From AG1 sp035559775 (GTDB lineage: Archaea > Thermoproteota > Thermoprotei_A > Sulfolobales > AG1), in contig DATMAU010000013.1 in NCBI GenBank assembly GCA_035559775.1, positions 7,732-71,731 on the forward strand: a stretch of DNA of 64,000 bases, written 5' to 3'. Below, one piece after another: positions 1 through 7,765 of the stretch (positions within the stretch are counted from its first letter, which is position 1; the number at the start of each line of letters is the position of its first letter). The notes under the pieces are model-generated. The model was not told the origin of the DNA, ran no database searches, and saw only the letters and a list, made by a program, of their open reading frames with translations. Made by a program: the position numbers and the translations under genes.

Positions 1-113
1 GTCTCTCCCTCCTCGACATAGAGGCTAACACCATCGACAGCCCTGACTTTTTTCGTAAAACTACTCCTCACTCTGAAATAGACCCTCAGATCCTCTGTCT
101 CGACCAGCTTCAC
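1..113 (-). CDS. Oligopeptide ABC transporter ATP-binding protein, DppF/OppF position (partial)
   Basis: A GTG at 113 opens a frame that runs off the left edge of the window. The 37 visible codons begin VKLVETEDLRVYF and reach VRAVDGVSLYVEEGE, which matches the first beta strands of peptide-importer ATPases before the Walker A loop. No nucleotide-binding motif is inside the window. It starts 6 bases after the dppD stop and in the same direction, so by position it is the second ATPase of the operon. The family hydrolyses ATP on the cytoplasmic face to drive peptide import. The assignment rests on context plus the N-terminal pattern. Confidence 0.7.
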   Translation of the reverse strand, partial: MKLVETEDLRVYFRVRSSFTKKVRAVDGVSLYVEEGE

Positions 114-119
114 ATAGCC

Positions 120-1121
120 TCACCTCTTAGCATAGACCCAGCACCTCACCGTATGACCCGGTGAGAGCTCTATAGACGGGGGTTCTTCTCTTCTGCAGAT
201 ATCCATGGCGAGGGGGCATCTTGGGTGGAACCTACAACCCTTGGGAGGATTTATAAGGGTCGGTATAGTTCCTGGTATCGATTCTAGCTTCTCAACCTTC
301 TTCACAGGGTTAGGGACTGCTCTTAATAGCATCTGGGTATATGGGTGGGAGGGGTTGTCGAAAATCTCATACACACCTGCGTTCTCAACGATTTTCCCAG
401 CATACATGACATAGACCCTATCGGCAGTCTCAGCGACAACCCCGAGGTTATGGGTAACCAGTATTGTGCTCATCCCCCTACTCCTAGCCAGCTCTTTCAA
501 CATGTCGAGCACCTGAGCCTGTATGGTCACATCGAGATTGGTTGTAGGCTCGTCAGCTATAAGCAACGCAGGTGAGTTTGAGAGGCTTATAGCTGTAACA
601 GCTCTCTGCCTCATACCGCCGGACATCTCGTGGGGGAAGCTCTTGACCCTCACCTCGGGGTTCGGTATGTTCACATCTCTTAGGAGTTTTATGGCAAGCT
701 CCTTTATCACGTTCTTTCCAGCCTTCTTGTGATCTTTCACGGTCTCAGCTATGTGGGCTCCTATCGTGTAGAGCGGATCTAGAGCTGATGTTGGGTCTTG
801 GAATACATATGCTATCTCATCGCCCCTTATCTTTCTAATCTCCTCGTCCGATAGTTTGAGTAGATCTACGACGGCGCCGTTTTTTCTCCTGAAAAGTGCC
901 GATCCCCCCTCGATCCTTCCGGGGGGCTCTATAAGCCTTGTGATAGCCCTTGTGGACATCGTCTTACCGCTCCCGGTCTCGCCGACGAGGGCTACGATCT
1001 CGTTTCTATATACCTCGAAAGAAACGCCTGAAACGGCTTCAACAACACCTGCATATGTGTAGAACCTGACCTGGAGATCCGATACCTTTAGGATGTGTTT
1101 CTCGGAGAACGTGTTGCTCAT
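120..1121 (-). CDS. dppD: Dipeptide/oligopeptide ABC transporter ATP-binding protein
   Basis: This 333-residue protein has all motifs of an ABC ATPase: Walker A GETGSGKT at 47-54, Q-loop VFQDP near 108, signature MSGGMRQR near 166-173 and Walker B LLIADEPTTNLD near 186-197. The C-terminus carries the oligopeptide-transporter extension with the cysteine pattern CRFHPRCPLAMDIC, a segment that in characterised relatives binds an iron-sulfur cluster. It would energise import of peptides through the DppB/DppC channel at the cytoplasmic membrane. The ATG at 1121 overlaps the dppC stop by 4 bases (ATGA), which indicates translational coupling in the leftward operon. Length and motif order are normal for the family. 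Confidence 0.93.
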   Translation of the reverse strand: MSNTFSEKHILKVSDLQVRFYTYAGVVEAVSGVSFEVYRNEIVALVGETGSGKTMSTRAITRLIEPPGRIEGGSALFRRKNGAVVDLLKLSDEEIRKIRGDEIAYVFQDPTSALDPLYTIGAHIAETVKDHKKAGKNVIKELAIKLLRDVNIPNPEVRVKSFPHEMSGGMRQRAVTAISLSNSPALLIADEPTTNLDVTIQAQVLDMLKELARSRGMSTILVTHNLGVVAETADRVYVMYAGKIVENAGVYEIFDNPSHPYTQMLLRAVPNPVKKVEKLESIPGTIPTLINPPKGCRFHPRCPLAMDICRREEPPSIELSPGHTVRCWVYAKR

Positions 1122-2212
1122 TTCTTCCTCACCCTATACTCGATAGTCCTTCTCGTTTTAGGATCCAGTATATCTCTTAGAGAATCACCAAGGAGGTTCC
1201 AGCCCAGGGCTATGAAGAGGAGAACAGCACCCACTATCGCTACTACGTGGAGGCTCTTCTCGGGGAAGAAGTTCCCCGCCTTGGATATTAGGAAGCCTAG
1301 TTCGGGCACGGGTTCTTGGGGCCCTAGCCCTAGGAAGGATAGGGCCGCTGCTGCTAGGGTTGCTGTTGCTAGGTCAAAGGTTATCATAACAATCACTGGC
1401 GATATCACGTTGGGGAGTATATGTTTAGAGAGGATCCTCCATTCCGACAGGCCCATGAGCTTGGCGGCCTCGACAAATGGTTGTTCTCTCACGCTTAAAA
1501 CGCTTCCCCTAACAACCCTCGCATACCCTGGCCACCAGACGATGATCATCGCTATCCAGATCGATAGCAGGGCTGCTATCTGTCCAAACTCCTCCGGCCT
1601 TAGTCCGAAGAGCATTGCGAAGAAATCCCTAGCAGGTGTATATGTGCCTAAGAAGTCTCTGATCCTCTGGGGCAGTACCGAGGCGAAGGCTATTGCCAGT
1701 ATAAGCCCTGGGAAGGCTATGAATATATCTGTGATCCTCATTATAACCTCGTCCACATATCTCCCCTTATACCCAGCAATCAGGCCTAGTATGATTCCTA
1801 TGGGGGCACCTAGAGCAACTATCACTAGGGAGATTACAAATGATATTCTGATACCATAGAGTACCATGGAGAGGAGATCCCTGCCCCACTCATCAGTCCC
1901 CAGAAGGGGTTGACCGCTACATGCGGGTGGGATGCATGGGGGCAGATATCTGAGGCTTAGATTCTCTATCACTGGGTAGACCCAATATGGCTGGGGAGCT
2001 ATTATGGGGCCTATGATTGCTATTACAACTGTTATAGAGACCATCAGACCCCCGAGAACCCCTATTGGAGATCTACTGAAAGCATATGCCATTAGCTTCC
2101 ACTCCCTGATCCTTGACTCGTTCCTCTCAGCCCAGCCCTTCTGGAGGGTGTCTCTAGCCTTGACCATAAGATCTATTGCCCTCTCAAGAACCTTGTAGAT
2201 CGCCTCGCTCAT
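1118..2212 (-). CDS. dppC: Dipeptide/oligopeptide ABC transporter permease
   Basis: A 364-residue membrane protein with about six hydrophobic segments. After a 45-residue polar N-terminus the first membrane helix is followed by the LLGTDEWGRDLLS signature of DppC-type permeases. The EAA loop EAAKLMGLSEWRILSKHILP sits in the C-terminal third and contacts the ATPases. It forms half of the translocation pore with DppB. The start is the ATG at 2212, 16 bases past the dppB stop. The N-terminal polar extension (MSEAIYKVLERAIDLMVKAR) is longer than in typical bacterial DppC but otherwise the protein is standard. Confidence 0.92.
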   Translation of the reverse strand: MSEAIYKVLERAIDLMVKARDTLQKGWAERNESRIREWKLMAYAFSRSPIGVLGGLMVSITVVIAIIGPIIAPQPYWVYPVIENLSLRYLPPCIPPACSGQPLLGTDEWGRDLLSMVLYGIRISFVISLVIVALGAPIGIILGLIAGYKGRYVDEVIMRITDIFIAFPGLILAIAFASVLPQRIRDFLGTYTPARDFFAMLFGLRPEEFGQIAALLSIWIAMIIVWWPGYARVVRGSVLSVREQPFVEAAKLMGLSEWRILSKHILPNVISPVIVMITFDLATATLAAAALSFLGLGPQEPVPELGFLISKAGNFFPEKSLHVVAIVGAVLLFIALGWNLLGDSLRDILDPKTRRTIEYRVRKK

Positions 2213-2228
2213 GGTGTATCGCCTCGAT

Positions 2229-3284
2229 TCAATACCTTATTCTTGGATCTATATAGGCGTAGAGTATATCCACTATAAGGTTTATTATTAGATATACTAG
2301 AGCGACAACAAAAGCCGATCCTATGAGTGCTGGGAAGTTCAGCCTCGCTATCGAGTCATACATATATCTACCCAAACCAGGTATGTTGAAAACAGTCTCA
2401 GCAATCACAACTCCTGAGAGCAGCCCTCCAAAAGAGAGCCCAAGGATAGTGAGCACAGGTATGAATGCGTTCTTAAACGCGTGCTTGAACACATTGCTCT
2501 TCTTAAGACCCCTAGCCTTGGCGTATAACACATACTCAGATCCTAGTGCGTCGAGGAAGCTGTTCCTCACAATCCTCGCAACAAAGCCCCCATTGAGGAG
2601 AGCCAGCGCTAGTGCGGGGACATAGAGCCTCTTAATGCTATCGAAGAAGACATCCCACTCACCACACATAGCAGCCCCAAACATTGGGACGGCTCCGATA
2701 GAGCCTATGACCACCCCGACCACGGGGTATGAGGAGAGACTGCTAATAGTATTTATACATTGGGAGCTGGGGACAGGGATCCCTGCGAGGTATGTAGCCT
2801 TTAGGTATGAGAAGAAGACAAGTATCATTAAGTAATATAGCACGAATGAGGGCATAGAGCCTCCAAACAGTGCTAAGAGTCTTACCGCAAAATCTATGAT
2901 CGAATCCTTCTTAAGGGCTGCGAGAATCCCTAACGGTAGCGAGAATACTACGAGGAAGAGGAAAGAGACTATAGCGAGCTCCACGGTTATGGGGAATCTT
3001 GATGCTATCTCTGCAAAAACGTTCGTACCTCTTACTGGATCCTCGAGCTCTCCTCTCAAGAAGCTTGAGACGAGGAAGAGGAACTGCTCATACCATGGTG
3101 CGTCAAACTTATACTCAGCCCTTACCCTCTGGAGGATCGAGGGGTCTGTGAGTTTCTCGGACACCCATGCTCTCACAGGGTCTGTGGGTACTGCGTAGGC
3201 TATCAGGTAGGTTATGAAGAGCACGCCGAGCAGTGTTGGCACGAATGTCGCGATCCTGCGTATAAGAAACGTTGCGAACCCCAT
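2229..3284 (-). CDS. dppB: Dipeptide/oligopeptide ABC transporter permease
   Basis: A 351-residue permease with the DppB hallmarks: an N-terminal helix beginning FLIRRIATFVPTLLGVLFIT, then a large outside loop, then five helices. The EAA-loop region reads YVLYAKARGLKKSNVFKHAF, followed by the ETVFNIPGLGRYMYDSI motif typical of DppB. It pairs with DppC to form the peptide channel. It is the second gene of the operon, 90 bases after the binding-protein gene; that gap (3285-3374) contains a short A/T-rich stretch that could hold a secondary promoter. Nothing in the sequence is anomalous. Confidence 0.93.
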   Translation of the reverse strand: MGFATFLIRRIATFVPTLLGVLFITYLIAYAVPTDPVRAWVSEKLTDPSILQRVRAEYKFDAPWYEQFLFLVSSFLRGELEDPVRGTNVFAEIASRFPITVELAIVSFLFLVVFSLPLGILAALKKDSIIDFAVRLLALFGGSMPSFVLYYLMILVFFSYLKATYLAGIPVPSSQCINTISSLSSYPVVGVVIGSIGAVPMFGAAMCGEWDVFFDSIKRLYVPALALALLNGGFVARIVRNSFLDALGSEYVLYAKARGLKKSNVFKHAFKNAFIPVLTILGLSFGGLLSGVVIAETVFNIPGLGRYMYDSIARLNFPALIGSAFVVALVYLIINLIVDILYAYIDPRIRY

Positions 3285-3374
3285 ATGCTCTTTACCCCTT
3301 ACATCTAGTTAGGAGAGGGCTAATAAGATGGGAACTGTGGGGAAAAAACTTATAAATAAAGGATCTTTTTGAAA

Positions 3375-5642
3375 TCACGGCCTTGGTTTATATCCGTATA
3401 GCTTGACCCACAGATCGCTGTTCCAATAGTATGGGTTTATCTTTAGCAATATATAGCTGTCCTCTCTATAGCTGGCAACATAGTAGGGTCCTGTGCTTAT
3501 GGGTTTCTCCCTTAGCAGTTTATGCGTGGAATCATCTTCTCCTGGTATCACGTATTTAGCCCAGGCGCTCGGGTCTCTCCCATTATTTGAATCCATGAGG
3601 GCCTGTTGATACTTATCGCCTAGGGCGTATTGCATTGAGATTATGCTTGCAGGCGCTGTTGTGAATATATGCAGTATTGCGGCGTATGGGTTGTAGAGCT
3701 TGAATTTCACAACACCGTTTATAGGCACGTTTGATGTGTTGAATATCTTTAGAAGCTGGTCGAGGGAGGATACATCGTACTCTTTACCATGATATATTGT
3801 TACGAGTCCTTCGGAGAGTTTTTGTTTGAACTCATCGACTGTGAGCACTGAGGATGCGTTAACATCTATGAAGTCCCTTACCAGCCATGAGGGATCTAGA
3901 TTCAGCCTCGCAGCTCTCCATATGCTGAACAGGACATCAACAGCTGTTACCTGGTATGTCTTGTTGTTCCAGGGATCATATGCCAGGACACCGTCTCTAA
4001 CCACGAAGTATAGCTCGTCTCCAGCCTTGTTGAAGGCCCACGCAGTTGCTACCTGGGGCTCTGGTTCTGTGTTCTCGTATTCGTAGTCAATAAGCTTGCT
4101 ATAGATCTGCTGGAATATCTCCCAGCCGAAGCTCTCATAGGACTTAGCCGTATCGAATGTGTCTGGCCACCCTATCGTTGCTATAACCATTGTCGCTGGG
4201 TCGTTCTTGATGCCAAGCACACCGGTGTCAACCACGGGTGCTCTGGGATCCTCATATACTAGATCGTATCTCGCGAAGGTAGTGAGCGGGTAATACATGT
4301 TCTTGACCCAGCTCCCATAGTTAAGCCCTGTTATAGCCTGGCCCATCATTATCATAGGTACTTCGTGGTTGAACACGATAACAGCAGCATTGATTATAGC
4401 CTCTCTAACCTCAGGGTCTAGCACGACCTTGGATAGCTTGACAAGAGCGCTTACAGGCACGTCTCTCCAGCCTGGAGCCCCTATATTGACCATAGCATAG
4501 GGGTTCTCCCAGTTCTTCTTAGTAGCCTCCTCATCTAGCACATAGCTTACAACTAGAAGCGGTTTGTTCGTGGGCCCTGTGTAGGTGGCTCCGCTACCCT
4601 TTGGCCCTACTACGACTATGAACTTGGGAGTGTCGATAACCCTCTCCACCTTAGCTAGATAGCTCGACACATCTCCTGGCGAGGCTCCCTTGTAATACTT
4701 CAGATCTTTAAACTCAGCTCCTCCCCACACGAATGGTGTGAGGTAGTTGTCTGGGTCGAGGTAGTCTGGTATCCAGCCTAGGAGCGCTACATCGAAGTCA
4801 AAGTGATCTACCTTGTTTAGATACTGAGGCCAGTTATAGGTCTCCACAAGGACCTTGAAGCCCAGCTGTGACCAGGAGTTCTGCAGAAGCGCCGCTATCT
4901 GCGCTCTTGCTGTGTTGCCCAGGTTATATATTATCGTGATCGTGTATTTTCCGGGATCAAAGCCTTTGGCTTTAAGACCTTCTATGATTTCTCTAGCCTT
5001 TGTGATATTGTATGTATACTTAACAATATCATAATCAGTATAGCCGAACACGCCTTTGGGGACTATTGTATAGAGGCTAGTATAAAGACCACCAAACACT
5101 TGATCCAGGATCACCTGGTATGGGACTGCATATGCTAGGGCTTGTCTAACCTCGGTTATGTTGAAAGGCGCTCTATAGTTGTTCAATATTATATGCTGTA
5201 TCGTGAGCATCGGTTTGGCGGGGTTCGGCTGAAGGATCAGGTAGAAATCCCCTACTCGGGTTCCGTTAAGATCCTTCCACCTAGCGGGCGTTACAACAGC
5301 GATATCCACAGAGCCCGACCTATACATCTGGATCCTCGTGTTCTCATCGTTGGAGATTATGTAGAGAACCTGAGTATGCATCCTGAGCTGTGGGATAGGC
5401 GTTGTAATCGTAGTCATGGTTGTTGTGGGTGTAGTAGGGGTAGTCGGAGGAAGAGTAGGTGATTGAGTGGGAGACGTGGTTGGTATAGCTGTTGTTGTGG
5501 GGCTCGGTGCTGTTGTAGTAGTAATAGCGGTGGTTGGGGGGCGCATGAATAAGAAAGCCATCGCTCCCCCTACCGCCACCAGGACTACTATGACTATTAA
5601 TAGGGCCGCTGTCCTGCTTATAGCATTCGAAACCCTTACCAT
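3375..5642 (-). CDS. Family 5 extracellular solute-binding protein with circularly permuted domain order
   Basis: A 755-residue secreted peptide-binding protein. Residues 1-34 are an uncleaved-type or lipoprotein-like hydrophobic N-terminus and 36-84 a Thr/Pro/Ser linker. What follows is unusual. Residues 87-465 read like the C-terminal half of a family 5 protein: SGSVDIAVV (109-117), ITEVRQALAYAVPYQVILDQ (161-180), VALLGWIPDYLDPDNY (285-300). Residues 474-755 read like the N-terminal half: IGWPDTFDTAKSYE (490-503), QQIYSKLIDYE (511-521), and finally STGPYYVASY (717-726) and ILLKINPYYWN (731-741). The canonical order is the reverse, so the natural ends appear joined near residues 465-474 (about base 4230) and new ends opened after NPYYW. 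It heads the dpp operon. The start ATG follows a GGTGGT ribosome site. Confidence 0.85.
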   Translation of the reverse strand: MVRVSNAISRTAALLIVIVVLVAVGGAMAFLFMRPPTTAITTTTAPSPTTTAIPTTSPTQSPTLPPTTPTTPTTTMTTITTPIPQLRMHTQVLYIISNDENTRIQMYRSGSVDIAVVTPARWKDLNGTRVGDFYLILQPNPAKPMLTIQHIILNNYRAPFNITEVRQALAYAVPYQVILDQVFGGLYTSLYTIVPKGVFGYTDYDIVKYTYNITKAREIIEGLKAKGFDPGKYTITIIYNLGNTARAQIAALLQNSWSQLGFKVLVETYNWPQYLNKVDHFDFDVALLGWIPDYLDPDNYLTPFVWGGAEFKDLKYYKGASPGDVSSYLAKVERVIDTPKFIVVVGPKGSGATYTGPTNKPLLVVSYVLDEEATKKNWENPYAMVNIGAPGWRDVPVSALVKLSKVVLDPEVREAIINAAVIVFNHEVPMIMMGQAITGLNYGSWVKNMYYPLTTFARYDLVYEDPRAPVVDTGVLGIKNDPATMVIATIGWPDTFDTAKSYESFGWEIFQQIYSKLIDYEYENTEPEPQVATAWAFNKAGDELYFVVRDGVLAYDPWNNKTYQVTAVDVLFSIWRAARLNLDPSWLVRDFIDVNASSVLTVDEFKQKLSEGLVTIYHGKEYDVSSLDQLLKIFNTSNVPINGVVKFKLYNPYAAILHIFTTAPASIISMQYALGDKYQQALMDSNNGRDPSAWAKYVIPGEDDSTHKLLREKPISTGPYYVASYREDSYILLKINPYYWNSDLWVKLYGYKPRP

Positions 5643-5646
5643 CTAG

Positions 5647-5682
5647 ACCACCAATTCCTCACAACTATACGAGTTAATAAAC
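5647..5682 (-). promoter_or_regulatory. Promoter and ribosome binding site of the dpp operon
   Basis: On the minus strand the box TTTATTAA (5681-5674) lies about 35 bases before the ATG at 5642, followed by GGTGGT (5652-5647), complementary to the archaeal 16S rRNA tail. The spacing fits a TATA box with a transcription start near 5652 and a very short leader. No other promoter is seen before dppB, dppC or dppD, so this one probably drives the whole operon. Confidence 0.55.
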
Positions 5683-5719
5683 GTGTCAATGCGGGGAATT
5701 GCATATATGGCAGACCGGC

Positions 5720-5850
5720 AAGCGGGTTCGGATTCCACTGTGCTTGGTATTGCTTGGTATCAGCCGCCCTTTCCTTGGTTTTATTGGTCTCAGGGCCCTC
5801 TCACCGGTTCCTTTATCCTCGGCCTCCATCTTACAAGATCCAGGAAAGAG
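5720..5850 (-). repeat. Degenerate remnant of family A element
   Basis: The stretch with GCTTGGTATCAGCC (near 5750) and TCAGGGCCCTCTCACCGGTTCC (near 5790) is recognisably the same as the hairpin-bearing end of the family A elements at 13935, 27401 and 46075, but with many substitutions. Read on the minus strand it would still give a peptide ALRPIKPRKGRLI, compared with ALRPMKPREERLI in the intact copies. Only about 130 bases of that end survive; the other end is not recognisable. It fills much of the 398-base gene-free gap between the dpp operon and the kinase-like gene. The rest of the gap shows nothing I can support. Confidence 0.6.
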
Positions 5851-6040
5851 TCGTCCTCTAACAAGTGTGGAGTGTTCTACGATATCTACGGTAACACGGG
5901 CTTGGTCTTTTACAGTATAATGATAACGATAGGGAAAGCCTTCAACATCGACACACACCAATAGATCTAGGGGTGAAGGGATGTGCTTGTTCTAAATATG
6001 ATTGATACTATAGCCTAGATCTCTAGAAAATATATTAGTT

Positions 6041-6779
6041 TTGGAAGAACGGATTCTCAGAAACGTTGGTGGTACCTTGAACCTGGGCTTATATTTAGAG
6101 CACCTGGTACCGCTTAACCTCTTAACAGAGGCTCTCTATGCTCTCGCCCTGTTCCTCTACGTCCTTCTAGTTGTTCTAGGGACTAAGTATCTCTATAGGA
6201 TCTTTATTAGCAGGGGTTTTTCCCCACAATGTTGCTGTCTATTTTAATAGAAAAGTAATACATATCCTCGCAGGCGGTGTTGTAGCCCTCCTAGTCCCCG
6301 TGTTTTTCACATCGCCTACGATACCAATGATCCTGGCACTGCTTCTCGCTCTTATAAACTGGATACCCCATAGGACTGGGAGGCTTTTATACTGGTACCA
6401 GGTTGAGGATAACATGTATGAGGTGAACTTCTGCATCGCTTGGGGAGCAGTGTTAACAGCCTCATGGATATTCATGGCAACGCCTCTCTACGGCTTAATA
6501 CCAATACTCTTCATGTCATTCGGAGACGCTGCAACAGGTATTGTGAGGAACGCCATGTTTAGGAAGAGGACTAAATCATGGTGGGGTAATCTAGCCATGT
6601 TCGTAGTCTGTACACCCATAGCTTATTACTATATAGGATTCCCAGGAGTATTCATAGCAGCTCTAGCTTCGGTGATTGAACACTACGAGATGAACCCTAT
6701 AGACGATAACATCCTGATCACCCTTGCAACATTCATTCTATTATTAGCACTCTCGCACATGGGAATCATATCGCTCTAA
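6041..6779 (+). pseudogene. CTP-dependent dolichol/polyprenol-kinase-like membrane protein, frameshifted
   Basis: Two adjacent frames together make one protein of about 245 residues. The first (from a TTG at 6041) gives NLLTEALYALALFLYVLLVV and KYLYRIFISRGF; the second gives PHNVAVYFNRKVIHILAGG and runs to the stop at 6779 with FGDAATGIVRNAMFRKRTKS. Removing one T from the five-T run at 6217-6221 joins them as SRGFPHNVAVYFNRK. The RK..H..AG motif, several membrane helices and the GDA..G...R motif are those of the dolichol/phytol kinase and CDP-diglyceride synthetase superfamily, which phosphorylates isoprenoid alcohols using CTP in the membrane. Downstream coding is intact, so a recent mutation or a sequence error is likely. 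The exact start is uncertain. Confidence 0.65.
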
Positions 6780-6849
6780 ATAAGAGCTCGGCATGACTCA
6801 CTATAAGGAAGATGAGAAATATAGCCAGATGCTATGCTATCTCAAGAAA

Positions 6850-7584
6850 TTACAATGAATCGAGTTGAAATGTGAAGGATAAACGCGTGGAACTATTAAA
6901 TATGCGATCCAGGGCATTCAAAGTCTCTTCAGTAATCTCTATGAAGTGGTTAAACACCTGGATCAACGGCATCCTTTCGTTGTAGACCTCTAAGGGATTG
7001 TGGCCAGCTTGGGGATACCTTGGTTTAGTAGCATGTGGGGAGAAAACCAAGGAGAGGTAATATAGTGACAAAGAACAGAAGGCGTAAGAAGGCAGCTCGG
7101 CTATCACTATATTAAGGAGATCTCTAATTAGCTGGGGAGTGAGCGCTTTGTCTATCTTTCTTTTGATCTTATCTGCTGCAATCTTCGCTGTAGGATTGAT
7201 CTTAAAGATATAATCCATTAAGGCTTTTTTTATCTCTTTGACGTCCCGCTCGCTTACATATATCGTGATTTCCTCTTCCAACTCTTTCCTTGTTTTGTTG
7301 ATCTCTACTATAATGCTTTCAAGCCTCTCCTTTTCGAAAGAGAGCTTCCATAGCTCTTTTTCCTTTTCTTCAGAGAGGTTATCTTCATGCTCTTCTAGCT
7401 TAGCTATGATAGCGTCGAGATCTAGATCCTTTATTATTCTCGTCTGTTTGAGTCCTGGATAAGCCTCAATGAATTCTTTTGCTTTTTTCATGTCCTCTTT
7501 AATCTTACTGAAAATCTTGCGATAGACCTTCCACGCTCTATGCCCAATATCCCTTGTCTCTCCCTCACTTATCACTTTATTCAA
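6850..7584 (-). CDS. HEPN-like protein, C-terminal part with coiled coil
   Basis: This 244-residue frame begins TTG-AAT-AAA and reads EGETRDIGHRAWKVYRKIF, the I-G-H helix usually found in the middle of crenarchaeal HEPN-domain proteins. Residues about 60-120 are highly charged and form a likely coiled coil (KLEEHEDNLSEEKEKELWKL). The C-terminal part has a hydrophobic helix SLSLYYLSLVF. The first HEPN helices lie in another frame just upstream (7581-7730). I do not see the R-x4-6-H ribonuclease motif of active HEPN toxins. Function is unknown; no MNT nucleotidyltransferase partner is adjacent. The start/stop overlap TTGA with the upstream fragment would also allow coupled translation of two chains. 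Confidence 0.5.
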   Translation of the reverse strand: MNKVISEGETRDIGHRAWKVYRKIFSKIKEDMKKAKEFIEAYPGLKQTRIIKDLDLDAIIAKLEEHEDNLSEEKEKELWKLSFEKERLESIIVEINKTRKELEEEITIYVSERDVKEIKKALMDYIFKINPTAKIAADKIKRKIDKALTPQLIRDLLNIVIAELPSYAFCSLSLYYLSLVFSPHATKPRYPQAGHNPLEVYNERMPLIQVFNHFIEITEETLNALDRIFNSSTRLSFTFQLDSL

Positions 7585-7730
7585 AATATACCATAGGATT
7601 TGATAGCTTTTTCAATGCTTTGTTGCAAGAAGAATACAGCCTGAGGATATAGCTTTTTATCGAATAGGAGCCTAGACGCCTCTAGATCTTTCTTAGCTAT
7701 CTCTAAGAGGGTTGAGTGTATCTCCAACAC
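7581..7730 (-). CDS. HEPN-like protein, N-terminal fragment (49 codons)
   Basis: From a GTG at 7730 the frame reads EIHSTLLEIAKKDLEASRLL, then LYPQAVFFLQQSIEKAIKSY and stops at 7581. The pattern of a first helix with K-DL-AS--L followed by YPQAVFFLQQSIEKA is the standard opening of HEPN domains. It stops exactly where the 6850-7584 frame begins. Adding one T to the four-T run complementary to 7583-7586 would fuse them as YGIFLNKVISEGETRDIGH. It is therefore either the front of a frameshifted single gene or the first of two coupled small genes. Confidence 0.55.
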   Translation of the reverse strand: MLEIHSTLLEIAKKDLEASRLLFDKKLYPQAVFFLQQSIEKAIKSYGIF

Positions 7731-7765
7731 GATCTACCCGCTATAGCTATCATCTGTTTGGGAGT

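Noticed and set aside
1095..1859. Long open frame on the plus strand opposite dppC (254 codons)
   Set aside because: The minus-strand DppC frame has clear family motifs and normal operon spacing; the opposite frame gives a composition typical of antisense shadows and no recognisable domain.
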